From SURF-21 sp964510515 (GTDB lineage Bacteria; Actinomycetota; Geothermincolia; Geothermincolales; RBG-13-55-18), in assembly GCA_964510515.1 (NCBI GenBank), contig CAZEAU010000009.1:16214-80213 (forward strand): DNA of 64,000 nucleotides. Direction: 5' to 3'. The notes beneath the pieces are model-generated. The model made no database searches. It was given only the letters and a program-made list of their open reading frames with translations, and was not told the DNA's origin. Every line of letters begins with the position of its first letter. Position 1 is the stretch's first letter. Positions 1-7,376 of this stretch are shown here, in pieces. A program made the translations under genes and the position numbers.

Positions 1-392
1 TAGGAGTCGCCGCTGACCTCGCGTTCGAGCACGGCTTCTATCCAGCCCAGGGCGTCGGCTATCCTCACGGGGGCGACCTCCCGGGAGGGGGTGGACTCCA
101 GGCCCGTCTCCCGCAGCTCGTCCACCTCGGGGGGAAAGTCCTTCGCGGTCATCATCGCCTGCCGGAAGGAGGGCTTGCCCATGACGTTGACCACGAACTC
201 CTCCGTCTGCCTGATGTTGGCGAGGGTATGGCGGGGCAGGGCAGAGGCGACGGCGATAAGGTCCAGCGGCCTGAGTATGGGCATGACGCAGCCGTAGGGC
301 GCGGCATTGTTGACCCCCGCGGCGTCGACGGTGGTTATCACCGTGACCGGCAGGGGGAGCATGAGCTTGAACTGGTCCGGGCGCAACTCCAT
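1..392 (-). CDS. Flavin-reductase-like FMN-binding protein (3' end beyond window)
   Basis: The reading frame starts with ATG at 392, behind an AAGGAG site about 9 bases upstream, and runs off the left edge, so only the first 130 residues are visible. The protein opens MELRPDQFKLMLPLPVTVIT and continues with VDAAGVNNAAPYGCVMPI and HTLANIRQTEEFVVNVMG. This is the pattern of the flavin-reductase-like split-barrel family, which binds FMN and reduces flavins or acts as a small flavoprotein electron carrier. Substrate cannot be told from the fragment. It is the next gene after a TrmO-like gene on the same strand, with an 85-base gap. The family call is fairly secure; the precise role is open. Confidence 0.75.
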   Translation of the reverse strand, partial: MELRPDQFKLMLPLPVTVITTVDAAGVNNAAPYGCVMPILRPLDLIAVASALPRHTLANIRQTEEFVVNVMGKPSFRQAMMTAKDFPPEVDELRETGLESTPSREVAPVRIADALGWIEAVLEREVSGDS

Positions 393-477
393 TACTACCT
401 ACTCCTTTCCTTCCTCTCTCCACGGGCCGCGACCGCTCCGGGGGCCGCGCAGCCCTCGCGTGCGCGGGGGCACAGTT

Positions 478-930
478 TCACAGCCCATCCTTGCCCTTGA
501 ACCAGCCGATGCTCGCGTCGGGGACGGAATCGATGCGCGAGCTGTAGGGCTTGATGTCCAGGAGGGCGCTGCCGTCCACGGCGTCCAGCCCCCGCACGGT
601 GAGGCGGTTCCCCTCCCGCTTCACCAGTTCCACCACGCACATGTTGATGGGGTTGGGGCGCGAGGGGGAGCGGCAGGCGAAGACGCCGCGCACCTCCGGT
701 CCCCATGGGGTCACGGTCCGCAGCACCTGCCGGTCCGCCAGGTGCGCCCAGTAGAGCACGATGAGGTGCCCCGACGCCTCGACGTCCTTGAGCGCATCAG
801 CGTATTCCCCGTATATCTCCAGGACCGCCTCGTCGTCGCGGAAACGGCCCTGGAATGGGGCCTCTTCCATGCCCGCATAGACGGTATGCGCCACCCCGAC
901 GGGTTTCAATATCATCCTTGCATCCTTCAC
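478..930 (-). CDS. TrmO/TsaA-like tRNA methyltransferase family protein
   Basis: A 150-residue protein of the UPF0066/TsaA family. Its characterised member TrmO methylates N6 of threonylcarbamoyladenosine-37 in tRNA using SAM. Family features visible are the N-terminal LKPVGVAHTVYAGM strand, the region RGVFACRSPSRPNPINMCVV (the SPxRPNPI signature) and the YSSRIDSVPD segment near the end. The start shown is GTG at 930 with a GAGGAG site 8 bases upstream; ATG at 915 (MILKPVG) is an equally good start. Length is close to the family core domain, without the extra C-terminal domain of E. coli TrmO. It follows the ABC ATPase gene by 139 bases in the opposite transcriptional order, so co-transcription is uncertain. 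Confidence 0.8.
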   Translation of the reverse strand: MKDARMILKPVGVAHTVYAGMEEAPFQGRFRDDEAVLEIYGEYADALKDVEASGHLIVLYWAHLADRQVLRTVTPWGPEVRGVFACRSPSRPNPINMCVVELVKREGNRLTVRGLDAVDGSALLDIKPYSSRIDSVPDASIGWFKGKDGL

Positions 931-1069
931 CTCATCTTCTCCTCTCGGGGCCTCCGCCAGCGGCCCTCATCGTGCGGCGCCGACATTCCGCGACCGCCCT
1001 CTCTTCCCATTTCCATCTTTTTTACCCGCGGCACCTTATTTCGCGGCCGCGGGCCCGCGCGGCATCTCC

Positions 1070-1822
1070 TCACTCCGGCACGATCAGCCAGTGGGCGCCA
1101 ACCCTCTCCATGCCGACCTTGACCCCGTATGTCCTCTCGATGTTCTCGGGATGGATGACCTCGCTGCCCCCGCAGGCGAGGACGCTTCCCCTCTCCAGGA
1201 GGACAAAGCGGTCCGAGAAACGCAGGGCCAGGTTGATGTCGTGTATGGCCATCAGCGCCGCTATGCCCCGCTCCTCGACCGCGCGCTTCACCGTTTTCAT
1301 CACCTCGAGCTGGTTCTTGAGGTCGAGGTTGCTGGTCGGCTCGTCCAGGAGGAGCACGCGGGGCTCCTGGGCCAGGGCGCGGGCTATCATCACCTTCTGG
1401 AACTCCCCCCCGCTGAGCTCGCCCGTGTACCTGAGGGCGAATTCCTCCAGTCCCAAGGCCTCCATGATCTCCTGGACCACGCACAGGTCTCGTTCGGAGA
1501 CCCCCCAGGTGATGTGGGGCCTGCGCCCCATGAGCACGGTGTCGAAAACGGTGAGGCGGGCCGCCCCGCCCGCGCGCTGGGCCACGTAGGCCATGCGGCG
1601 CGCAATCTCCATGCGTTTGAGGCTCGCGGCATCGTCCCCGTTCATCCACACCCTCCCTTCCTGCTGGCGCAGCACGCCCACCAGGCATTTCAGCAGGGTG
1701 CTCTTGCCGGCGCCGTTATTGCCCAGGATGGAGCACAGCTCGCCGCCCTCCACGCTGAGGTCGATGCCCATGAGCACCGGCTTGCGCCCATACGCGAAAC
1801 GGATGTCCTCTACCCTCAGCAT
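1070..1822 (-). CDS. ABC transporter ATPase, FecE/BtuD type
   Basis: A 250-residue nucleotide-binding subunit of a type II (FecCD) metal-chelate or corrinoid importer. It has the Walker A motif GNNGAGKST, the signature motif LSGGEFQKV, the Walker B motif VLLLDEPTS followed by a D-loop NLDLKN, and the switch histidine in AIHDINLAL. The start chosen is ATG at 1822; it shares one base with the permease stop (TGATG), which indicates translational coupling. A GTG at 1825 is the alternative. It is the last gene of the order CooC-like ATPase, binding protein, permease, ATPase. The class imports ferric siderophores, haem, cobalamin or related chelates; the sequence alone does not fix the substrate. 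Confidence 0.92.
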   Translation of the reverse strand: MLRVEDIRFAYGRKPVLMGIDLSVEGGELCSILGNNGAGKSTLLKCLVGVLRQQEGRVWMNGDDAASLKRMEIARRMAYVAQRAGGAARLTVFDTVLMGRRPHITWGVSERDLCVVQEIMEALGLEEFALRYTGELSGGEFQKVMIARALAQEPRVLLLDEPTSNLDLKNQLEVMKTVKRAVEERGIAALMAIHDINLALRFSDRFVLLERGSVLACGGSEVIHPENIERTYGVKVGMERVGAHWLIVPE

Positions 1823-2964
1823 CACCGCGCTCCGTAACTCGCTCCGCCATACCCCTTGACCAGCAGAAAGATGAAGAGCGGGGCGCCCATGAAGGAGGTT
1901 ATCGCCCCCACCGGCAGGACCACCGGGGCGATGACGGTGCGGCCGAGGGTGTCCGCGGCGAGCAGCAGCAGGGCTCCCGCGGCGGCGGAGGCGGGGAGGA
2001 GGTAACGGTAGTCGTCTCCTATCAGACGGCGCATGAGATGGGGCGCCACCAGCCCCACGAAGGCGATGATGCCCAGAAAGGACACTGCCACCGCGGTCAC
2101 CAGCGAGGACAGCAGCATCCCCGCCATCCTGATGCCCCTGACGTTGACCCCCAGGCTGCCGGCGATATCGTCCCCGCTGCCCATGGCGTTGTAATCCCAG
2201 CGTTTGTGGAGGAAATAGGCGAGGGAGGGCAGGGTGACCGCCGTGATGATGGCCAGGTCCCGCCAGGATGCCCTCCCCAGGTCGCCGAAGGTCCAGAAGA
2301 CGATGGAAGCCACCTGCACGTCGGTGGCGAAGAACTGGGTGATGACCGTGCAGGCGGTGAAGAAGGAGCCCATGGCCACCCCCGCCAGGACCATGGCCTC
2401 CGGGGTTATCCCCCGGAAGCGGGCCATGAACAGGATGGCCAGGGTGGCGATGATGGCGCCGGTGAAGGCGGAGGCGCTCACCAGGTAGGGGTTGTTCACC
2501 AGCAGGGCATCCTTTCCGGCGGTGGCCGCGTTGGCGCTGCCCGCTCCCAGGGCCAGGATGGCCACGGCGGCGCCGAAGGCGGCCCCCTGCGAGACGCCCA
2601 GGGTGTAATCGGAGGCCAGGGGGTTCTGCAGGACGTTCTGCATGATGCAGCCGGCCAGCGACAGCCCCATGCCCGCGATGAGGGCCGCCAGCACCCTGGG
2701 CAGGCGGATGTGGAAGATGATCTGCGCCGAGCGCTGATCTCCCTGCCCCACCAGGGTCTTGAGCACATCCAGGGGAGAGAGCTTTGCCGAGCCCAGGGCC
2801 ATGGCCACTATCGCCAGTAGCACGGTGGCGAGAGCGATGGCCGCTATCACCAGCACCTTCCTGCGGGTGTAGCCGCGGTAGGCGGCGCGCGCCGAATCCG
2901 CGAGCGCCGCCGCCGGCTTTCCCTTGTGCACCTGCTCCACTTGGATGCCGCTAGCCTTTCTCAC
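1822..2964 (-). CDS. ABC transporter permease, FecCD/BtuC family
   Basis: A 380-residue polytopic membrane protein. After a roughly 38-residue basic N-terminal tail come many hydrophobic segments. The conserved FecCD stretch FVGLVAPHLMRRLIGDD, which contacts the ATPase, is present, as are PRVLAALIAGMGLSLAGC and QNPLASDYTLGVSQGAAFG. The start is GTG at 2964, overlapping the stop of the binding-protein gene by four bases (GTGA), and the stop overlaps the ATPase start. One permease gene implies a homodimeric channel. Length is slightly above the usual 330-350 because of the N-terminal tail and an insert around LGAGSANAATAGKDALL. Confidence 0.92.
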   Translation of the reverse strand: MRKASGIQVEQVHKGKPAAALADSARAAYRGYTRRKVLVIAAIALATVLLAIVAMALGSAKLSPLDVLKTLVGQGDQRSAQIIFHIRLPRVLAALIAGMGLSLAGCIMQNVLQNPLASDYTLGVSQGAAFGAAVAILALGAGSANAATAGKDALLVNNPYLVSASAFTGAIIATLAILFMARFRGITPEAMVLAGVAMGSFFTACTVITQFFATDVQVASIVFWTFGDLGRASWRDLAIITAVTLPSLAYFLHKRWDYNAMGSGDDIAGSLGVNVRGIRMAGMLLSSLVTAVAVSFLGIIAFVGLVAPHLMRRLIGDDYRYLLPASAAAGALLLLAADTLGRTVIAPVVLPVGAITSFMGAPLFIFLLVKGYGGASYGAR

Positions 2965-4082
2965 TTATTTCCGGACAGATCGAGCTGCATGAAGCCGCCG
3001 TAGTCCTCCGCCATGCGCTTATAGAGTGCTTTCCCCAGCAGGAACTCGTAGATCTCGTCCGCCTTGGCCTCCGCATCGATACCCTGGAAGGCCTCGGGGT
3101 AGATGACCTTGCCGATGAAATAGGCGTCGCTAAGGGCGGTGTCCACATTGGTGGTGTACCAGTTGTAGGGGAGGTATCCGTACACCCTGCCCTCGCGCAC
3201 CGCGGTCAAGGCCTCGTAGAAGCCCGGGTTGGTTGCGTAATCCTCCGCCAACATCGGATATCCCGACTCGTCCACGAAGATGAAGTCGGGGTCCCAGTCC
3301 AGCAGCTTCTCCTTATCGACAATCACGCTGCCCCTCTGTCCGGTCTCGTCCACCACATTGCGCGCGCCTATGGCCGCGAAGGGGGGGAAGTTCGCCTGCG
3401 TGCTCTCGATGCCGTGATGGCCCTTCATGCCTATGCCGCCCGCATATACGGTGGGCCTCTCTTCCTCGGCTATGCCCGCGGTGCGCTCCTCCAGGTCGTC
3501 CTGACAGCCCTTGATGTAGGCGACCACCTCGCCTGTGCGCTTCTCGTTACCTAGTATCTTACCCACGAGGTCGATAGAGGTCATCAACTCCTGGTCGAAG
3601 GTGCCCAGGTCCCCGTAGCTGAGCACCACCACCGGGATGCCCGTCTTTTGCTGCAGTTCGTTGGCCTGCGAGGCGTCCAGGAGGTAGGCGGCGAAGATGA
3701 CGTCCGGGCCCGACTCCAGGAGGGCCTCCGGGTCGGGACTGGTATCCGGCCCGCCCTGGCCGATGAGCGGCAGGTCTTTGAGCTCCGGGTAGGCGAACAT
3801 GTAGGGACGCCCCATGTCCCCCCACTGCTTCTCCATGTTCTCTATGCCCACCACCCGGTCGGCGGCGCCCGCATAGCAGACGAGCCGCAGCGCGCCGGGA
3901 CCTATGGCCGTGACGCCCCGCGCCGGGACCTTGACCTCCACCCTGCGGCCCGCGAGGTCGGTGATGGTCAGGACCTCGGGCTCATCGCCTTCCGACTTGT
4001 CATTGCAGCCCGCCATGCCCATGACGATCGCCAGCAGGGCCGCCGCCAGCAGCACCGCCAGAAAGAGCCTCGTTCTCTTCAT
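2961..4082 (-). CDS. Metal-chelate/corrinoid ABC importer substrate-binding lipoprotein
   Basis: A 373-residue exported binding protein. ATG at 4082 is chosen because GGAAAGGAG lies just upstream and the protein then begins with a classic lipoprotein signal (MKRTR, a hydrophobic run, then GMAGC as lipobox). The mature part shows the two-lobed FecB/BtuF-type organisation: TITDLAGRRVEVKVPARGVT at the start, EALLESGPDVIFAAYLLD in lobe one and DWDPDFIFVDESGYPM in lobe two. The segment YGYLPYNWYTTNVDTALSDA is reminiscent of binding proteins found in methanogens and acetogens. The gene starts 51 bases after the CooC-like gene and overlaps the permease by four bases. Cargo is unknown; nickel, iron chelate or corrinoid would all fit the CooC neighbour. 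Confidence 0.88.
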   Translation of the reverse strand: MKRTRLFLAVLLAAALLAIVMGMAGCNDKSEGDEPEVLTITDLAGRRVEVKVPARGVTAIGPGALRLVCYAGAADRVVGIENMEKQWGDMGRPYMFAYPELKDLPLIGQGGPDTSPDPEALLESGPDVIFAAYLLDASQANELQQKTGIPVVVLSYGDLGTFDQELMTSIDLVGKILGNEKRTGEVVAYIKGCQDDLEERTAGIAEEERPTVYAGGIGMKGHHGIESTQANFPPFAAIGARNVVDETGQRGSVIVDKEKLLDWDPDFIFVDESGYPMLAEDYATNPGFYEALTAVREGRVYGYLPYNWYTTNVDTALSDAYFIGKVIYPEAFQGIDAEAKADEIYEFLLGKALYKRMAEDYGGFMQLDLSGNK

Positions 4083-4133
4083 CTCTCCTCTCCTTTCCAC
4101 GCGATTATGTCCCCGCCCGTGCGCGGGCCTCAC

Positions 4134-4919
4134 TCAAACCCTCAGGTTGCTCTGCACCGCATCGACGATGCGGCCGGCCAGGTCGTCCGGGAGCCCCCCT
4201 TTCGCCGGGTCGCCCGCGAGGTTGGACCTGGCCACCTCGGGGAGATAGGGGATGGAGCCCAGCACGTCCAGGCCCGCCGCCGCGAGCTTCTCCCGCATCA
4301 GCGGCTCCGTCTCCGCGTCCGCCTTGTTGAGCACGAGGAAGAAAGGCTTGCCGGCCTCCCCTGCCAGCTCCGCCGCTTTTGCGGCCAGCAGCACGGCCTC
4401 GTGGGAGGGGTCGGCCACGAAGAGGACGGCGTCCGCCCCCTCCAGCAGGCCGCGGCCGAAATGCTCCACGCCGGCCTCGGTGTCCACCAGCACCCACTGC
4501 CCGTCCCCGGTCGAGATATGGTTGAGGAAACCTTTGGCCACCGCGCCCATGGGGCAGGCGCACCCCTCGTGGCTGTGCTCGATCTTGCCGACCCGGGCGA
4601 AGGAAAGGGAGCCGCTCCTGCTGGCGCTCCGCTGAGGCAGCCCGTCGATGCTCATCTCCCCCTCGAAGAAGCGCGGCTTCTCCTTGAAGTCGCTGTCGAA
4701 GAGCACCCGCATCTTCTCGGAGACCGCCGGCCTGCCTCCCAGGCTCTCCATGATGGTCTGGGGGGGCGGCTCCAGGCCCAGCATCAGGCCCAGGCTCAGG
4801 TTGGACTCGTCGCTGTCCAGCACCAGCACCTGCGCCTCCTGCTCCAGCTCCCTGGCCAGGAGAGAGACGAGCGTGCTCTTGCCGCTCCCGCCTCTACCGC
4901 TCACGATCACTTTGGGCAT
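4134..4919 (-). CDS. cooC: CooC-like nickel-insertion ATPase (SIMIBI/MinD-type)
   Basis: A 261-residue P-loop ATPase of the CooC/MinD group. CooC proteins drive nickel insertion into carbon monoxide dehydrogenase. The P-loop reads SGRGGSGKST at residues 7-16, so the first signature lysine of the deviant Walker A (GKGG) is arginine here. DSDESNLSLGL follows as the A' region, and a Cys-x-Cys pair, C120 and C122 in HEGCACPMG, matches the metal-binding CxC of CooC. VLVDTEAGVEHF is Walker B, and VLNKAD is the base-recognition motif. ATG at 4919 is preferred because GGAGG lies 8 bases upstream; 4925 and 4928 are too close to it. It is the first gene of the ABC importer operon. No CODH gene is in the window. 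Confidence 0.8.
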   Translation of the reverse strand: MPKVIVSGRGGSGKSTLVSLLARELEQEAQVLVLDSDESNLSLGLMLGLEPPPQTIMESLGGRPAVSEKMRVLFDSDFKEKPRFFEGEMSIDGLPQRSASRSGSLSFARVGKIEHSHEGCACPMGAVAKGFLNHISTGDGQWVLVDTEAGVEHFGRGLLEGADAVLFVADPSHEAVLLAAKAAELAGEAGKPFFLVLNKADAETEPLMREKLAAAGLDVLGSIPYLPEVARSNLAGDPAKGGLPDDLAGRIVDAVQSNLRV

Positions 4920-4979
4920 TCCCATCACCTCCGCAGATATCGGAAACCGTCCTCAGGCCATGCCGCCCCCGGATGCGGC

Positions 4980-5016
4980 AAAAAAAGAAACCACGAAGGT
5001 GTGCGACCTCCGTGGT
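4980..5016 (-). terminator. Intrinsic terminator inside the leader of the cooC-ABC operon
   Basis: Read on the minus strand, an 11-bp stem with one mismatch (ACCACGGAGGT, loop CGCAC, ACCTTCGTGGT) is followed at once by TTCTTTTTTT. It lies between the predicted promoter (5092-5120) and the start of the CooC-like gene (4919), with no gene in between for it to end. That arrangement is typical of attenuation or a riboswitch expression platform, though a short leader RNA ending here is also possible. Confidence 0.7.
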
Positions 5017-5091
5017 CCGCGTCTCTTTACGCCGCTTCTCTTCGCCGTCGGGGCGGTTTCGCGCCGCCTCGGCCTTTCATCCCACATGCAA

Positions 5092-5120
5092 ATGATAGGA
5101 CAAGGGCACCGCGCATGCAA
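5092..5120 (-). promoter_or_regulatory. Promoter of the cooC-ABC operon with overlapping palindrome
   Basis: On the minus strand TTGCAT (5120-5115) and TATCAT (5097-5092) are separated by exactly 17 bases. The -35 element lies within nested inverted repeats at 5111-5140: outer arms GCGCAT and ATGCGC, inner arms GCAAG and CTTGC. This is a plausible metalloregulator operator. From the predicted start to the first codon the leader is about 165 bases and contains the terminator at 4980-5016. No B12-box or other riboswitch class was recognised in it. Confidence 0.55.
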
Positions 5121-5306
5121 GTGCTTGCGTCATGATGCGCTCCCGCCGCCCCGCTGCCCGCCGCTGGGAGCCCTGCGCCGTTGCGGCGTTCCCGCCGGTG
5201 TAATATCGTGAGTACGCAGCACATGCGCGCGCGCCGCATGGGTGCCGGTACCCCCCCTCGCGGGGAGAGGTGCGGGCAGGAGAAGCCCTGGGAGAAAGGA
5301 TGGAAG

Positions 5307-6152
5307 ATGAGTAAAGAAACGGTGGCCTTCGTGTACCTGTCCCCCGCCGGCTCGACGCGCGAGGTCGGCCGCAGGATATGCTCCTGGCTCGCGGAGTGGG
5401 GCTTTGAGGCGGCGGAGTTCGACCTCGCCCGCTGCCGCGGCAGGGAGGAGGAGGTCCTGCGGGGGGTGCGCGAGTCTTCCCTCCTGCTGGCGGGAAGCCC
5501 CGTTTACGCCGACCATGCCCTGGAGCCCTTTGTATCGTTCCTGGCGTCGCTGCCCCGCGGCGAGGGGAAGCCGGCGCTCGCCTTCGTGACCTACGGAGAG
5601 GTCTCCAGCGGGGCCTCCCTGCATCAGTTGTGGAAAACGCTGCATGGCCGCGGTTACGAGGTGCGGGGGCTTGCGGAGGTGATCTCCGCCCACGCCATGA
5701 TGTTCAGGTCGGGCAGGCCGCTGGGCGCGGGCCGCCCCCACGCGGGGGACTTCGCGCTGCTCAAGGGGTGGGTCGAGGAGGTCGCGACCGCGCTGCAGCG
5801 GGGCGGGGGCGGCGGTATCGACGCCTCCAGCGTGCGCCCCGGCGCGCTCGTCGCCGCCCTCGACGCCACGGTGAGCAGGCCGGGTTTCATGCGCCATTTC
5901 TGGCCCCCCATAAGGTTCAAAGCGGAGAGGTGCGACTCCTGCGGCATCTGCCGGGAGAGGTGCCCGGCGGGGAGGCTGGACGACCTGCCCCATATCGACG
6001 ACACTATAAAGTGCCTGTATTGCTATCAATGCGTGCGCTCGTGTCCGCGCGGCGCGTTCAACGCCCCCATGTGGATGGTCTCCCCCTTCGTCAGGCTCTT
6101 CAGCCGCCTGTGGAGGCTGCGCGGGGCCCATTCCACCCGGGTCTATGCCTGA
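5307..6152 (+). CDS. EFR1-type flavodoxin-ferredoxin fusion
   Basis: A 281-residue protein in two parts. The N-terminal half resembles flavodoxin (TVAFVYLSPAGSTREVGRRI, the phosphate loop, and LLLAGSPVYADH). The C-terminal quarter carries two [4Fe-4S] motifs, CDSCGICRERCPAG and CLYCYQCVRSCPRGAF. This is the EFR1 family arrangement; such proteins are assumed to pass electrons between FMN and ferredoxin clusters in anaerobes. ATG at 5307 is chosen for the AGAAAGGATGG site just upstream; frames upstream of it are open but uninformative. The gene stands alone, diverging from the CooC-ABC operon; 89 bases separate it from the next iron-sulfur gene. Confidence 0.85.
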   Translation: MSKETVAFVYLSPAGSTREVGRRICSWLAEWGFEAAEFDLARCRGREEEVLRGVRESSLLLAGSPVYADHALEPFVSFLASLPRGEGKPALAFVTYGEVSSGASLHQLWKTLHGRGYEVRGLAEVISAHAMMFRSGRPLGAGRPHAGDFALLKGWVEEVATALQRGGGGGIDASSVRPGALVAALDATVSRPGFMRHFWPPIRFKAERCDSCGICRERCPAGRLDDLPHIDDTIKCLYCYQCVRSCPRGAFNAPMWMVSPFVRLFSRLWRLRGAHSTRVYA

Positions 6153-6241
6153 AGCGCCCGCCGGGCGGGCCCGCGCCCGTTGCCATACCCGCGGGCATGT
6201 GTTACGAAGATGTTTGACCCTGAAGGGCACGGCGGCGGATC

Positions 6242-7360
6242 ATGGCGCGGATAGCAAAGGGGGCAGGCATGTCCGAGAAAGTTTGGAAGAAAGCGGCAAA
6301 CACCATGGTGGCGGCGGGGGGGGTCCCCATGCCGGTGACGGAGACGCTGCTCGAGTTGCTGCAGGCCATCCTGGAGGAGGACGAGGCTCGCTTCATCCGC
6401 ATCTTCGACAAGCCCTCGCTCAACCTGGAGGAGATAAGGGAGCGCAGCGACTCGGACGATGCTTCCCTGCAAGCCATGCTGGACGGGCTGATGCACAAGG
6501 GGGCGGTCATGCTCACCAGGAGCAGGAGCACGGGAACGGAGGTTTACACGCTCATGCCGCCTTTCCCGGGGCTTTTCGAGATGACCATGATGCGGGGTGA
6601 GAAGGGGGAGAAGGACAGGAAGCTGGCCCTCCTCTTCGAGGGCCTTTTCGAGGAGCTCTCGCGGCTCACGCAGGCTAATTACGACGTCGTCATGGAGGCG
6701 CTGCAGACCTTTTCCCCCCTGACGAGGGTGGTGCCGGTGGAATGCGAGGTCGATGTCAGCCTGGACAGCGTCATGCCCTACGAGGACGCGGGCAGGGTAG
6801 TCGACAAGTTCGATACCTTCGCCGTCAGCTACTGCTACTGCCGTCACCACAAGGACCTCCTTGGCATCCCCTGCGAGGCCACGGAGGAGAAGCTCAACTG
6901 CCTTTCCTTCGGGCGCTCGGCCAGGTTCCTCATCGATTACGGCTTCGCCAAAGAGATAAGCGCCGAGGAGACCAAGCGGATACTCAAGGACTGCGAGGAA
7001 GCGGGCCTGGTACACAAGTTCTTTCACGAGAAGAGCAGCCTGGAGCGGGACGAGTTCGCCATCTGCAACTGCTGTAAGTGCTGCTGCGGCACCTTCGACC
7101 TCTACTACCGCGGGGCGGCCCCCATGCACACCTACACCTCCTACCGGGCGGTGGTGGACGGCGAGCTGTGCAATGGCTGCGAGATCTGCGTGGACATGTG
7201 CCCCATGGAGGCGGTGAAGATGGCGGACGGCATCGCCCGCATCGAGGACGCGCTGTGCATCGGTTGCGGCGTCTGCGCCCATCACTGCGAGAGCGAGGCC
7301 GTGACCTTGCAGCGCACCGGCATCCGGGAGGTCTTCGCCCCCCCCGTGCGCCGGCAGTAG
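6242..7360 (+). CDS. Cysteine-rich 4Fe-4S binding protein
   Basis: A 372-residue cytoplasmic iron-sulfur protein. The first 150 residues look like a winged-helix-type or helical domain (MPVTETLLELLQAILEEDEA, LNLEEIRERS, LDGLMHKGAVML). A cysteine-rich middle follows with SYCYCRHHKDLLGIPC and, further on, ICNCCKCCCGTF. The C-terminus is a clear two-cluster ferredoxin: CNGCEICVDMCPMEA and CIGCGVCAHHCESEA. Proteins with this layout are annotated only as 4Fe-4S proteins and probably serve anaerobic redox enzymes. ATG at 6242 has a poor ribosome site; ATG at 6269 (MSEKVWKK), with GGGGG 6 bases upstream, may be the true start. The dense CNCCKCCCG run may bind an additional cluster. Confidence 0.8.
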   Translation: MARIAKGAGMSEKVWKKAANTMVAAGGVPMPVTETLLELLQAILEEDEARFIRIFDKPSLNLEEIRERSDSDDASLQAMLDGLMHKGAVMLTRSRSTGTEVYTLMPPFPGLFEMTMMRGEKGEKDRKLALLFEGLFEELSRLTQANYDVVMEALQTFSPLTRVVPVECEVDVSLDSVMPYEDAGRVVDKFDTFAVSYCYCRHHKDLLGIPCEATEEKLNCLSFGRSARFLIDYGFAKEISAEETKRILKDCEEAGLVHKFFHEKSSLERDEFAICNCCKCCCGTFDLYYRGAAPMHTYTSYRAVVDGELCNGCEICVDMCPMEAVKMADGIARIEDALCIGCGVCAHHCESEAVTLQRTGIREVFAPPVRRQ

Positions 7361-7376
7361 GGGGCGGTGAGGCTAA

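Noticed and set aside
4930..5090. Cobalamin riboswitch
   Set aside because: I could not find a B12-box or the usual conserved core; the leader is reported as an unclassified candidate instead.
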